Shown: piece after piece, positions 46,901 through 53,729 of the stretch
How the letters are laid out: each line of letters begins with the position of its first letter
How positions within the stretch are numbered: the first letter of the stretch is position 1
The notes under the pieces: generated by a model
The model's input: the letters and a program-made list of their open reading frames with translations, nothing else
Database searches by the model: none
What the model was told of the DNA's origin: nothing
DNA from: Akanthomyces muscarius
Lineage: Eukaryota > Ascomycota > Sordariomycetes > Hypocreales > Cordycipitaceae
NCBI RefSeq assembly: GCF_028009165.1
Contig: NC_079242.1
Location: 3,162,001-3,226,000 of the forward strand
Length of the DNA stretch: 64,000 nt
Direction of reading: 5' to 3'
Made by a program: the position numbers and the translations under genes

Positions 46901-49723
46901 CAACTTTTTAGTGTTAAGATATAGTCGCGCAATGTCGTCCGCCGCCTTGTCATTTTTGTTGCTGGTGCTGCCTAGATATGTCTTGATGATTTGAAGTAAG
47001 TCCTTTTCATCTGTATCCGGACTCTTGACGTAGAGCTCCGTGAACCTGGAACGAATTCCAGCCGGCAAGTCTCTTTTGCCGATATCTGTCGCCGGGTTCA
47101 TTGCTCCAAAAATGCGGAAATGTGGATGCGCGATAATCTTCTGGATTTCGCCAGTCTCGGATAGCAATATCGAAGGTCGCTCATTGGGTCCTGTTAGCAA
47201 GTCTGCGATGCTCTCTAGAGTATCTGGAGAAGCCAGGTTGATTTCATCGAGAAGAACCCAGTCGCCGTTTCTCAGGGCCTTGACAAGATTGCCCTCGACG
47301 AATGAAAAGGCAAAGCCACCCGGTCCGGCCGCAATTTGAATCTCAAACTGCTCCAGATTACGAGCAAACGTCTCCCATCGCGGACGGAGGTCAAGTAAGC
47401 TCTGGAGTTTGGAGTGTGTCTTCCTGCGTTTTGTTGGCTGAGAGTCGTCTTGTCTCTCTTTCTGCGCTTGGGCATGAGCCTTCTCCAGCTCCGAGACGAT
47501 TTTGGCAAACATTTTAGGCGCCTCCTTCCATAGCTTTGCAACCTTGGACCACTGCGACCTGACAAAGCATTTTCCAACTTGCTCCAGATACTTTTGATTC
47601 TTTGAGGCTGAAATGCCGGTCGCGTCGAACAAATCCTCGAACTCTTCCTTGAGTGGAACTGCAAGACTGCGGACATTCACCGGCTTGAATCCACCGAGTA
47701 AATCTCCAACCTCACTCTGCTGTGAAAGGTTTACCGCGATAAGATTGTTGCCCAGAATCTCTGCCAGCTGCTGCACAACAGTCGTCTTGCCGATACCAGT
47801 CTCACCAACCAGTAGTACAGGCTCTTCAAGCTTCACAGCAACCGCGATTTGCTCGAGAAGTCTTTTGGCATGCACAGTACTGGCAAAGGTCTGCTTTGGC
47901 TTTGCAGCCCTGGGCTGAACTCGTTTCTTCCTTAGCGTCACTCTGCCAATCGCTAGCTGAGTCTCGCTTTCGTTTAGGGGGGGTATATTGGCAGTCAAAT
48001 AATGCTCTGCCCGTTCCCTAGACAAGTGCATCTCCTCAGCAATGGCAAAAGCCAGGTGCTTGCTCAACTCGACATCTGGGCAGCTTCCCAGGAAGCAATC
48101 CACAGCCTCCATGAACATCCAGTCTCTCGTCGTTTCTGATATGGGCTCCTCTCCGGTTGTTGATCCTGCGGCTAGTAGGCATTCTTTTAAGCGACGACAC
48201 CATTTCAGCAGATCTCTGAGATTGGACTGTCTTTCCATGACACTGCGCCCGCGAGCTGTGACGACGGAAGAGCTGCTCAAGCGGGCCAGCCGACGATGAA
48301 CAGCTAAAATTCCAGTAATGTATTTCTGAAGAATAGGATATGTTTCGACGACGACTCGCTCGAGCTCGGACTCTGTAAGTTGATCTGTATGGAGCGATTG
48401 CCAGAAGCGCATTCCAACTAGTGAAGGCAGGTTCTCGCGACCGTTCAGTCCTCGAGACGTTCTGACTGTAGCAAGGAGGCGGAAAGTGCTAGCTGCTCGG
48501 ATCGTCTCCCCTCGGCTGGGTATCAGAAGTTCGTTGCGCTCAATCAGCGGTAATAGCGTGCTGAGGACTTCGGTCGGCGCTCGGTCAAGGTCTTCGACTA
48601 GAACCCATCGTCCCTCCTTGACGGCTGTTGTTAGCACACCTGGTCGCCACTGAAAGCTGCCCGGCTTCGAGTCTGTGGAGTAAAGGCCGATGAGCATCTT
48701 TGCGTCAGTCTGCTCGTTTAGATGTAATGTGACCATCTCGGAATGCATTCCAAGTTGGGTCGCAATCTCTTGGACGAGCGCCGTCTTTCCAACTCCAGAT
48801 GCGCCGTGAAGGAGGATCGGTCCAGGGTTGCGCAACAGCTTCGCGAAGCTTTCCAGGTTGGACATTGTGGTGTCGGTCAAAACCAAGCTGGCCAGGTCTC
48901 CTGTTGGACCATACGGGCGCGGCAATACGACTTGCCCGTACGCAACAGAGTACGGTGTTAGTTGCTGCACATAGTGCTCAGTGGCGCTATGTTCTGGGGC
49001 ATTTTGCGAAATTTCTTGTCTCAAGGCGAGCATCTTCTTGGCTCGCTCATGCTCATGAAGGGAAAGAAAACCGTAGTCAATCTCGACGCCGTCAAATTCA
49101 GCGGTGATGGGCTCGTCGCCAACATGCGTTTGAACGAGGCTCTCTAGCTTCTTATCCGAAGCGTAAAGAAGCTGGCAGAAGATGCGAATGGCGAGATATC
49201 GGACAGCGCGACTGTCATGTGCGAACAGGTTCTGCATGAGCGCAGCCGAGACAATGGAGCCGAAAGCGCGCAAATCGAAACTCAAAAGTCGCCATGTTGC
49301 GAGCAAGCACTTGGTCAAGTCTCTATTGCCTAGACTTAGCGAGGTGTCGTCCAATTGCAGAGGTTGCAGGCGCAGCGACGAGGCCTGCGTTAGTCTCTCA
49401 CGAGCAGGCTGGGCACGGAGAAAGGTGGCGAGGTCGGGGCTGAATGGTAATAATTTAGCTGCGGCAGAGACGGCATGTATACGCTGCAAGTTCGACTTGG
49501 CGTTGAGAGCCCATCGCGCGCAGATGTCGGGGAACACATTCTCAAAATGTGCGTATATGCGGTCTGTAAGTGCTGGGATGAGAGCCGCCTGCGCAACGGC
49601 ATCTAGCAGACGTGCAGAGGGCTGGCTCTGGATCACGTCGAGTAAATCGGGGGGCAGATGATGTAAAGCAGTCGAATCCTGCAGGAGCGACCTCCTCTGC
49701 CTCGAAACATCGATCAGGGCCAT
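34946..49723 (-). CDS. MDN1: Midasin, AAA+ ATPase of 60S ribosome assembly
   Basis: Giant dynein-like ATPase that strips assembly factors (Ytm1, Rsa4) from pre-60S particles in nucleolus and nucleoplasm. A single uninterrupted frame encodes 4925 residues, the family's size. Six AAA Walker A motifs are visible: GASGVGKT (about 305), GETGIGKT (about 640), GPTSAGKT (about 1090), GETGCGKT (about 1380), GSPGVGKT (about 1758) and PSGFGKT (about 2070). A long helical stalk follows. An extremely Asp/Glu-rich region covers about 4070-4615. The C-terminal MIDAS domain has the metal site DDSKSMGESSSG (D-x-S-x-S) at about 4715. Module 3 has SAG where the others have GxG. No intron could be found, in contrast to most neighbours. 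The start is the first ATG (MALIDVSRQ). Confidence 0.98.
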   Translation of the reverse strand: MALIDVSRQRRSLLQDSTALHHLPPDLLDVIQSQPSARLLDAVAQAALIPALTDRIYAHFENVFPDICARWALNAKSNLQRIHAVSAAAKLLPFSPDLATFLRAQPARERLTQASSLRLQPLQLDDTSLSLGNRDLTKCLLATWRLLSFDLRAFGSIVSAALMQNLFAHDSRAVRYLAIRIFCQLLYASDKKLESLVQTHVGDEPITAEFDGVEIDYGFLSLHEHERAKKMLALRQEISQNAPEHSATEHYVQQLTPYSVAYGQVVLPRPYGPTGDLASLVLTDTTMSNLESFAKLLRNPGPILLHGASGVGKTALVQEIATQLGMHSEMVTLHLNEQTDAKMLIGLYSTDSKPGSFQWRPGVLTTAVKEGRWVLVEDLDRAPTEVLSTLLPLIERNELLIPSRGETIRAASTFRLLATVRTSRGLNGRENLPSLVGMRFWQSLHTDQLTESELERVVVETYPILQKYITGILAVHRRLARLSSSSVVTARGRSVMERQSNLRDLLKWCRRLKECLLAAGSTTGEEPISETTRDWMFMEAVDCFLGSCPDVELSKHLAFAIAEEMHLSRERAEHYLTANIPPLNESETQLAIGRVTLRKKRVQPRAAKPKQTFASTVHAKRLLEQIAVAVKLEEPVLLVGETGIGKTTVVQQLAEILGNNLIAVNLSQQSEVGDLLGGFKPVNVRSLAVPLKEEFEDLFDATGISASKNQKYLEQVGKCFVRSQWSKVAKLWKEAPKMFAKIVSELEKAHAQAQKERQDDSQPTKRRKTHSKLQSLLDLRPRWETFARNLEQFEIQIAAGPGGFAFSFVEGNLVKALRNGDWVLLDEINLASPDTLESIADLLTGPNERPSILLSETGEIQKIIAHPHFRIFGAMNPATDIGKRDLPAGIRSRFTELYVKSPDTDEKDLLQIIKTYLGSTSNKNDKAADDIARLYLNTKKLAEQKRIVDGANEVPHFSLRTLTRVLTYVNTIGSLYGVRRALYEGFSMGFLTLLDRQSENMLVPLIYHHLLDSHGDPQSLLSQPPKHPSDGRSYVKFQNKARDRQYWLFQGDEQPVERDDYIITPYVERNLLNLVRATSTRRFPILIQGPTSAGKTSMIEYLANFTGNKFVRINNHEHTDLQEYLGTYVSGSDGKLKFQEGVLVQAMRQGHWIVLDELNLAPTDVLEALNRLLDDNRELLIPETQEVVRPHENFILFATQNPPGLYGGRKVLSRAFRNRFLELHFDDIPEDELEFILQQRSRNTSPPDCRRIVSVYKELSRLRQTSRLFEQKDSFATLRDLFRWALREAETREDIAAHGFMLLAERVRDNEERQAVKEIIETVFKVKIDTHKLYSARDAPELKSFATQQNGQGVVWTHAMRRLYVLVSRALKNNEPVLLVGETGCGKTTVCQLLAEALKTELHIVNAHQNTETGDLIGSQRPVRNRGAILDTLDKDLALALTLVGASIPASPEEKYQLYQSQAIHSDQVNEALKGKIASNVTRSKALFEWSDGALVEAMRDGQFFLLDEISLADDSVLERLNSVLEPQRTLLLAEKGSNDSFVVGAPGFQFFATMNPGGDFGKKELSPALRNRFTEIWVPQLSGDEDIQEIVQTKLKDEVKQATKVIIDFAVWFGATFRPMATTPFSIREILVWVQFMNSAAASKIPFALVHGASAIFIDSIGANPSAVLATDTQATQRQRQQCLDKLTELMGKDASQIYDSEPEFRVTPDNLAIGAFSIPRALDASPLADFAFHAPTTRRNTMRVVRALQMHKPILLEGSPGVGKTSLVAALAHACGQPLTRINLSDQTDLMDLFGTDVPVEGAEAGNFAWRDAPFLQAMQKGEWVLLDEMNLASQSVLEGLNACLDHRGEVYVSELDQVFKRHPNFRLFAAQNPHHQGGGRKGLPASFVNRFIVVYADVFTDEDLKLIASHNFPNLPPDMVSNLIQFVTDMDKQLMLDRSFGAQGGPWEFNLRDVLRWLHLLNSSDPILQQGQADDFLDIMVRQRFRLPQDRSEVTKLYTQVFGAEPRSHSLYHDLNADSSQVGLALLPRNSSSQPERLPPINVVPRLPELESLMICVKQNIPCILTSPSGFGKTALLEYVAALSGKPLVVFPMNADIDTMDLVGGFEQADPLREVNAAIRDLRAYLHDSIMTMIPTKLPDSVLVLLYEIDNFSGKSEEISRIQSSVTLLLQELPTNSDVSVHLSKLAALLAQPIVLENPRFEWLDGVIIKALESGQWLVLDNANLCNASVLDRLNSLLEPNGFLSVNEHCGPGGEPRVVRPHPDFRIFLTVDPRYGELSRAMRNRAVEIYLCDSPPSVDPSLHYIAPVESCLQRYLSTLNTSQLLVQNDKPSDALRISLQNINLQDLATLLRFTNEFGQEPSLSAHLQQFVKFLQSPNGSDARKSVSDLYSSLPEALISGTAQSQPIHPLNNYAVSRLAQNGNSAEWIATIYDSCMEIFSVQESIDHQKSLARTSKLGALNRLQRSLISDRVAAVSKDSTVRLAAFMDAVLSAIRAYLGNAPSNEHQVSARFLSLVWNYIERTIALATEETLDEARFQAHLTQGTRLLKKQLAKIESPALSALVSLILGKLQSDFASGFQLSTGLSMEQLWNTLRPLPIPSQFIYDEVLKLDQLVTRFDELRWKTRASIPELAKAQQAMEQAYAIVRSGASSSDELVRELSAVVESLESQTEDETGKRVPFFASQFEGLRQIDMLRAKPTAEAGNYELSILSDLSTRARLMLASTAGPASWLQYADCLAYQNQYPWDGRLMSSAWNKLNNIGSVTLNSFQLLEAELPALGRQMAQMTSDISADPTTQLNRVLQILLLDVFASHGEASQALGLELFSKASEFSALVDGGENALRDACSVNENLPAHFMQIVLDHFIASIVSVAASKLSNSRSTLQSGLAWVQFTIGLTKLYVPDRIIDPQLSPMMERQFFEQLENFLRERLSHIHAFEEVFAGQLTSTRQQILVDEIDQLDPLPKEVVPVFRPERSELSQIHAEFSNVLKSIVGSDIITILQSHANSTDSDSGLALLKENIMRLLDRLNARFQAYQDITRPVSSLLRCFLIGLSLCDTSNAAKLASPIQAIASATPFVGGLQMSGFLPEADKSFEFLDVVNSRIAINGQSQLDDDSRQRVFECFHSFFDEWSKRLEADRAEEAARTSMYRFRGSLEDEEEVDAEEFNELFPSYEEEIPSAKPKKNKDEVRNTSVKVAEIHKKLFLESDEPSAALRRVCFSICNRIVRESEGHASLDEDLQSKLIAPVVLLLSEKLHELQTPPIDKTYNFYSHANLTEARQLVAIVHDIRAKFRELQTIDEIGHMQPLVDVIQACDGVLELVHSEPLASIVYKVEHLHALVYEWQFGGWASQKYGALNLHNALTSTIIRWRRLELSTWGNLFDMEKTKCEEDAYSWWFIAYQVIIAVPLSMVDSKSELQIYATSLLQSLESYFSTSIVGQFQTRVSLLRQLLAHLRALIQDYPNLVVITQAVANFLAYYARFETAAAKIITTGRTPIDKKMKDVLLMASWKDTNITALRESAKKSHLKLFRLVRKFRGVLGQEMKTLIIQGLPDETTFPGNVSIAHPSEHGVSTAMLTLLESNAPGWLASHKRLANVTKTVSVMNNIANTAQITGTVAESVESYLSSLEESMAELRKETPANLTEENKTEVKHLKTRKRKLFADTLRELRNMGLRYNLAQEPLAEQESLAVVLASGANTTLDSSATINEAEYYFHKMLDLAPKVRDAARDHSEDLTSAEVNRSIGFVEGFIYLTRAQRRSIATTARSLGSLQDAVHSFTELRHFERLGNLRCRTVDSNIETLLPWVLQLLKFGINLVRSHGKLLGTGHDSVLEKLQGWVGRLDGHLKTLRALPSLPTNLTSESYESTHANISDALGELRSELADLMQQSPNLSFVLSYISSWSEAEIETAGAELQSIPLANFGGILARLSDTILVAVEAAKKKAFEVPTNEEEPSWFVNHNDGLFSVIKQLRMDGFAKSVEQSLQLLEQLDLNSATTSSAAAGMIAVVSPILQEFVFFCQKAVENALNVHKSTTHLGYILTRAFTQIAGQGFCTPQEKSDETSGEGKVEAGTGLGDGEGADDISKDVQPDEDLTELAQEANKEESGEMEDEKDAVDMADEELEGDMGSVDGADEDDENGSKNGEEEEEENDMDEEAGDVDDLDPTAVDEKMWDGEDEEKADKDQQGDKAQGQKKDDDPIPDETKPSKEEAEKEADEDDKKDDNKDDNKDEEAEEEDEDVQAQEELNKQDQNVQENETLALPEEMDLDMKDEEEMSGDEDLDDLSDIDKDETAPEQQEDNVEEDEDEEAGDETQQKPADPEDGEEEGDAKEEAEEKDVDAVGEDEVDEEVKEEPEQEDKMEEEQQDNTQDQSDPADATELDNAAPSDVKSSGQDQNKDAMELDDQFQANAAEQNEGDMGEAGADENTSSGNKGAISRTEKSAEQQQEDAAEPETPRSDPFKKLGDALERWHRQQSDIKDAQPNEDVKQEQSDQPDEQAQREFQHLQDDSTAPDTQAMGTADNEDIQPMDETMAIDKEKQDPESRVTEGADEQQPDEIPDEMDTEEADGNKADNEREDDGRSGVKTRQGNYDREPTPEEDGVEKEEFDEDESLQNASEKLSITHISDEDRQLREFGDCLQEWSNFQTKTHSHSLSLTSQLRLILTPSQSTKLSGAFRTGKRLNIKRIIPYIASSYKRDKIWMRRSIPTKRTYQIMLCVDDSKSMGESSSGTLAMESLVMVSRSLTMLEVGQVGVLGFGADVFTAHQLSDPFSSDTGAKVLQRFSFSQDRTDIAQLLRQTIDNFRLARQQSGGGGAGADLWQLALILSDGLTPSSAHDEIRRLLREAMEERIMVVFIIMDDRDKKQGDSVLELKEAKFVNEGGESRVVIERYLDTFPFQYYLIVHNLEELPSALAGLLRTWFAEVNS

Positions 49724-50107
49724 GATGGCGACTGTATCGAAGTTTTTTTTTCTTGCAAACCTTCAAACGGGTATGCAGAAGCGCCAAATGCACCTTGGGC
49801 CGTGCCGTACACTGAGCTGTGCTGCAGCTCAACTTTTTTTTTTTTTGGAGCTAGGCATTAGCAGGGATCTGGCTCGGTGGTGGTACTACAAATATCCGGC
49901 CCAATCAGCGGCGACCAAATTGGTCGAGCTGCGGGCCGCTAGTCTGGACTTTGGCTTGTGGACTGGCCGGCCAGAAACACCTCTGGGAAAAACTTCAGGG
50001 TGAACTGTTCTAAGTAGCTACGAGAAAACCGCACGCGACTCGCCATCTCCTCCTCCTCCCCGTCCAGCCACGCATCTCCAGGCGAACCAATTCCCTCCTT
50101 CACAGCA
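49724..50107. promoter_or_regulatory. Bidirectional promoter region MDN1 / bL12m
   Basis: These 384 bases lie between divergent start codons of a cytoplasmic-ribosome assembly gene and a mitochondrial ribosomal protein gene. Poly-T tracts are present at about 49744 and 49831. No coding region is seen. Confidence 0.5.
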
Positions 50108-50772
50108 ATGGCCATGTCCTGCCGGTACGCGGCGCGCTTCTGCGCCCGTCAATTGCGCTCTGCCAGCGCCCTGCGAGCCCCTACACAGACTCTGCGCCTC
50201 GGCGCCACATCGAGACGGTACAACTCGACAGACGCCGCCGCCGAGGCTCCCGCGAACCCCAAGATTGCCGAGATTGTCGAACAGATCAGCAAGCTGACGT
50301 TGCTCGAGACGGCCGACCTCGTCTCCAGCCTCAAGGTACGAATTGCAGCCCGCTGCTTCAACGACTCCGGGCGCACGAGACATCTCAAGCTGCTGGGGGG
50401 TCGCCGTATCCCACACCTAACGCATATGCTAACGAGACAATCCTCTAGACCAAGCTCAACATCCCCGATCTCCCCGTCGGTGGCTTTGCTGCCGCTCCCG
50501 CCGCTGCTCCCGCGGCCGCCGAAGAAGCCGAGGAGGCTGCCCCTGCCGCCGCCGAGAAGACTCTCTTCACCCTCCAGCTGCAAGAGTTTGACGCCGCCAC
50601 CAAGGCCAAGGTCATCAAGGAGATCAAGAGCTTGCTCGGTCTGAGCCTGGTCGAGTCCAAGAAGTTTGTCGAGAGCGCGCCCAAGATGATGAAGGAGAAT
50701 GTCCCCAAGGAGGACGCCGAGAAGATCATCGCTACCATGAAGGAGCTCGGCGCCAAGGTCACCATGGAGTAA
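50108..50772 (+). CDS. Mitochondrial large-subunit ribosomal protein bL12m
   Basis: Stalk protein of the mitochondrial ribosome that recruits translation GTPases. Exons 50108-50335 and 50449-50772 give 183 residues. The first 40 residues are a basic presequence ending near RRYNSTDA. The L12 N-terminal dimerisation helices (KIAEIVEQISKLTLLETADLVSSLK) and an Ala/Pro/Glu hinge follow. The C-terminal globular domain shows KTLFTLQLQEFDAATKAKVI, KEIKSLLGLSLVESKKFVES and GAKVTME, matching the bacterial L7/L12 fold. The intron falls exactly between N-terminal domain and hinge. AATAAA lies at 50901. S. cerevisiae calls this gene MNP1; the symbol is left empty because names vary. Confidence 0.95.
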
Positions 50773-51120
50773 AAGGAAACAGCGAAAGCGTGCATCGCAT
50801 CGGGTATGAGGTTGCAGGTTATGGAGGGCCTCGTGATGCCCCTCTCATCGATAGAGCGCCTCATAGCATGTATAAAATCATGTGTATTAGTATCTAGCAG
50901 AATAAAACAAAATTCTCGTCCTTGTACCAAATACCGCCCAGCATCCAAACAATATCTGTTACGGGAATCTGAGTATTCAGCCGCGGCTACGCAATTGTCT
51001 CTGGGTATCTCGACCACAACAGACGCCTCTGCCCATGAACCATTTACCCTAACGCCATTCAATGCCCAACAATATTCACTTCGCCATTGGTGCGAGCTGG
51101 GTTAACAACAGATGAACCTT
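50773..51120. other. Convergent 3' region bL12m / CTK3
   Basis: This stretch lies between two convergent genes and contains the bL12m AATAAA signal. No gene is seen. Confidence 0.5.
50901..50906 (+). terminator. AATAAA polyadenylation-type signal after bL12m
   Basis: A consensus hexamer about 129 nt beyond the stop codon, a plausible 3'-end signal. Confidence 0.4.
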
Positions 51121-52002
51121 TCATCGGCCTTCCCCATTCGAGGCCCGCTGATGCTGGCACAGCTGCATCTCCATCTCGGTCTCAAAATCGGCGCCCTCTT
51201 CGGTGATGAGACGTTCATCATCCGCGCCAAAGTCGCTCGTCTCATCCCAGAGCTTGTTCATTTCCGCATTATCGCCCTTTGGAATGGCCCATATGCTCTC
51301 TCGCTCACGCTTATGGCGTTCTCTATCCTCTTCGATGCGCTGTTCGACTTGGCGTTTGTCCAGCCGCGTTGGGGCTGCTCGTTTGGCCTGCTGGCCCTGA
51401 GATTGCGCCGGTCTTTGCTCTGCCATCTGGGCACTATCAACGGGTGACGACAGCCCCAGCTCGTGGTCTTTTGTCCCGCGTTCCTTGATCACGTCTTCAA
51501 TTTGCGCTGCAACTTGGTCGTCGAGGAAGCCCTTTCCTTGCAACCCTTGGAGGACCTTTTGGCGAGTCAGAATGAAACCAGACCTCTTGCGGTGAGCCAG
51601 ATCCTGCTTACCTTGCGGACAACTTTGACATTGGCAGCTCCCGATCCATCATCCGGTGCGACAGCGTCCACAACGCGAATGATGTCGCGCTGCATCATCC
51701 GGACGTAGTCTGGTTGACCTTCTTTGCTTGCCTGGTCAAGGAAATGCTCAATGAAGTACATGATATTGGCCCGCGTGTTCATATTTGTCTGCTGTACGTA
51801 TTAGCAAGTGTCCTGGACAGCAGTCGGGGTACGTGGGCAAGCACACCCGCTCGACCTGCTCAAGGATGCAAGAGTGCAAGTCCTCGTGCCATTCTTTATA
51901 TTTTAGGGCATATTGGGCTGCCTTTTGAGCCGAGGCAACAGACGCATTGAGATGTTGAAGCTGAGAGCTGAAGCGCATGCGCACTTCAAACGGATCAGCC
52001 AT
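51121..52002 (-). CDS. CTK3: CTD kinase subunit gamma (CTDK-I, CTK3)
   Basis: Non-catalytic subunit of the kinase complex that phosphorylates RNA polymerase II CTD at Ser2. Exons are 52002-51847, 51788-51612 and 51555-51121, all phase 0, giving 255 residues. The N-terminal helical CID-like domain starts MADPFEVRMRFSSQLQHLNA, passes through KAAQYALKYKEWHEDLHSCI and NTRANIMYFIEHFLD, and ends in DDGSGAANVKVVRKVLQGLQ. The tail is Gln/Glu/Arg-rich and charged. Intron 1 ends CAGCAG, so a one-codon NAGNAG choice is possible. Intron 2 needs an AAG acceptor to restore KVVRKVLQGL. The gene is divergent from P5C reductase. Confidence 0.92.
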
Positions 52003-52528
52003 CTTTTGATGCTGCCAGGCGGCGTCGTGATGTCGTGTTTTTGAGCAAGGAGCTGGTCTGAATAAAACAGCAGCAGTCTGGCTTCATTGGCTGAGCAGCC
52101 TCTGTCGGTGCGCTGGATGGCAGGTGGAGCTTAGGCTAGTAGCACGGTAAACTTGCGGAAACTGCCAAAAATGGCGCTGTCTCGCTGTATTTCAACAAAT
52201 TGCAGCGCTCAACCCGCTGAAAGAGCCTGGCAATGGCAGGCCACCCCGCTCATCACAGCACATGCGAAATCGGCGGGCTGCACAGTGACGTCGAGACGAC
52301 CGTTGGCTCGCTAGCTATAAAGGTTTTACCGATCTTCAAGAAAACCCGTACCTGACCCCAGAGCTCCATTTACATCACTTGCTCTGAGATCCAACACTTG
52401 AAAAACAAATTTCATAAATTCTCGTCTGCCCTGTCTTCAAAGCCTCATTCATCGGCACACCTTGCTGCTCCTATCTGAACAATTACCCCTCCAAGCCTTT
52501 GCGCGACATCCCACTACCCTTGACCACG
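52003..52528. promoter_or_regulatory. Bidirectional promoter region CTK3 / P5C reductase
   Basis: These 526 bases lie between divergent start codons. The part nearest 52528 is a C/T-rich leader. No coding region is seen. Confidence 0.5.
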
Positions 52529-53537
52529 ATGTCTTCTGACTCCGGCTTCACCCTCACCGTCCTGGGCTGCGGTACGTCCAACTTGCAAATAAGACAAATT
52601 CAACTTCAGAAACTCAGACTGACTCTCATTCCCAGGCACCATGGGCATTGCCATTGCCAACGGCGTCCTCGAGTCCTTGGCTGCTGGCGTCACACCAGGC
52701 GACGACGTCCCCGCTTCGCTGCCTTCCAAGTTCATCGCCTGCGTCCGCAGCGAAAAGAGCGCTGAGCGCGTCAAGACGGCGCTGGCCGCCCACTCCTCGC
52801 GCGTCGAGGTCGTCCGCAACGACAATGTTGCTTCCGTCCAAAAGGCCCAGGTCATCCTCCTGGCCTGCAAGCCGTACATGATCAAGGACGTGCTTGGCGT
52901 CGACGGCATGGCCGACGCCCTCAAGGGCAAGCTGCTTGTCTCCGTATGCGCGGGCATCACCGCCGAGGCCATGGAGGAGGCCGTCTACGGCAAGGTTCTC
53001 GAAGGCGACGCCTCGAAGGACGGTCGCTGCCGCTGCATCCGTGCCATGTGCAACACGGCCGCCCTCATCCGCGAATCGATGACCGTCATCGGCATCTCCA
53101 ACCCCCCGCTCGCGGACAAGGACAATGCGCTCATCACTTGGATCTTCAAGCAGATTGGCGACGTCGTCTTCCTGCCCGCCAACAACATGGACGCCTCGAC
53201 GGCGCTGGCTGGCTCCGGCCCCGCCATGTTCCTCCTGATGCTCGAGGCGGCCACGGACGGCGCTGTCGCCATGGGTGTTCCTCGCGCCGAGGCCCGCCGC
53301 ATGGCCGCGCAGACCATGCGAGGCGCCACTGGCCTGGTCCAGAGCGGCGAGCACCCTGCTGTTCTTCGCGAGAATGTCTGCACTCCCGGCGGCTGCACCA
53401 TTGGCGGTCTGCTTGTTCTCGAAGACGGTGGTGCTCGCGGTACCATCTCTCGCGCTATCAGAGAGGCTACTGTCGTTGCTAGCCAGCTTGGCAAGGGTGT
53501 TCAGAATGTCAACGGTACTCGTCCATACCTGCAGTAG
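52529..53537 (+). CDS. PRO3: Pyrroline-5-carboxylate reductase
   Basis: Last step of proline synthesis: NAD(P)H-dependent reduction of 1-pyrroline-5-carboxylate. Exons 52529-52571 and 52636-53537 give 314 residues. The intron cuts the dinucleotide-binding loop: splicing creates VLGCGTMGIAIA with the Gly13-x-Gly15-x-x-Gly18 pattern. Further marks are LLACKPYMIKDVL, VSVCAGIT, CNTAALIRESMT and the C-terminal signature SGPAMFLLMLEAATDGAVAMG through HPAVLRENVCTPGGCTIGGL. The length is normal. An AATAAA lies 56 nt after the stop. Confidence 0.96.
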
Positions 53538-53592
53538 TTCAAAAGAACAACTTATATAGACTTCACGGACGGCTCAAAAGTAGGAAAAGCAC

Positions 53593-53598
53593 AATAAA
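53593..53598 (+). terminator. AATAAA polyadenylation-type signal after PRO3
   Basis: A consensus hexamer 56 nt beyond the PRO3 stop, in the 192-base gap before the convergent HAT1 stop. Confidence 0.4.
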
Positions 53599-53729
53599 TC
53601 TTTTTACATTGACACTAACCAACGCACATGCCGAGTCCTAGTCTATTGTCGACTCGAAATTCTTTTGATTCCAAACGCCGTGAACGATTCCTAAATACAC
53701 CCCAACATTTACACAGTGAGGAAAGTCAA

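Noticed and set aside
23450..50772. UTP10, MDN1 and bL12m as a ribosome gene cluster
   Set aside because: They are separated by unrelated genes and differ in compartment; proximity is probably chance or general housekeeping density.
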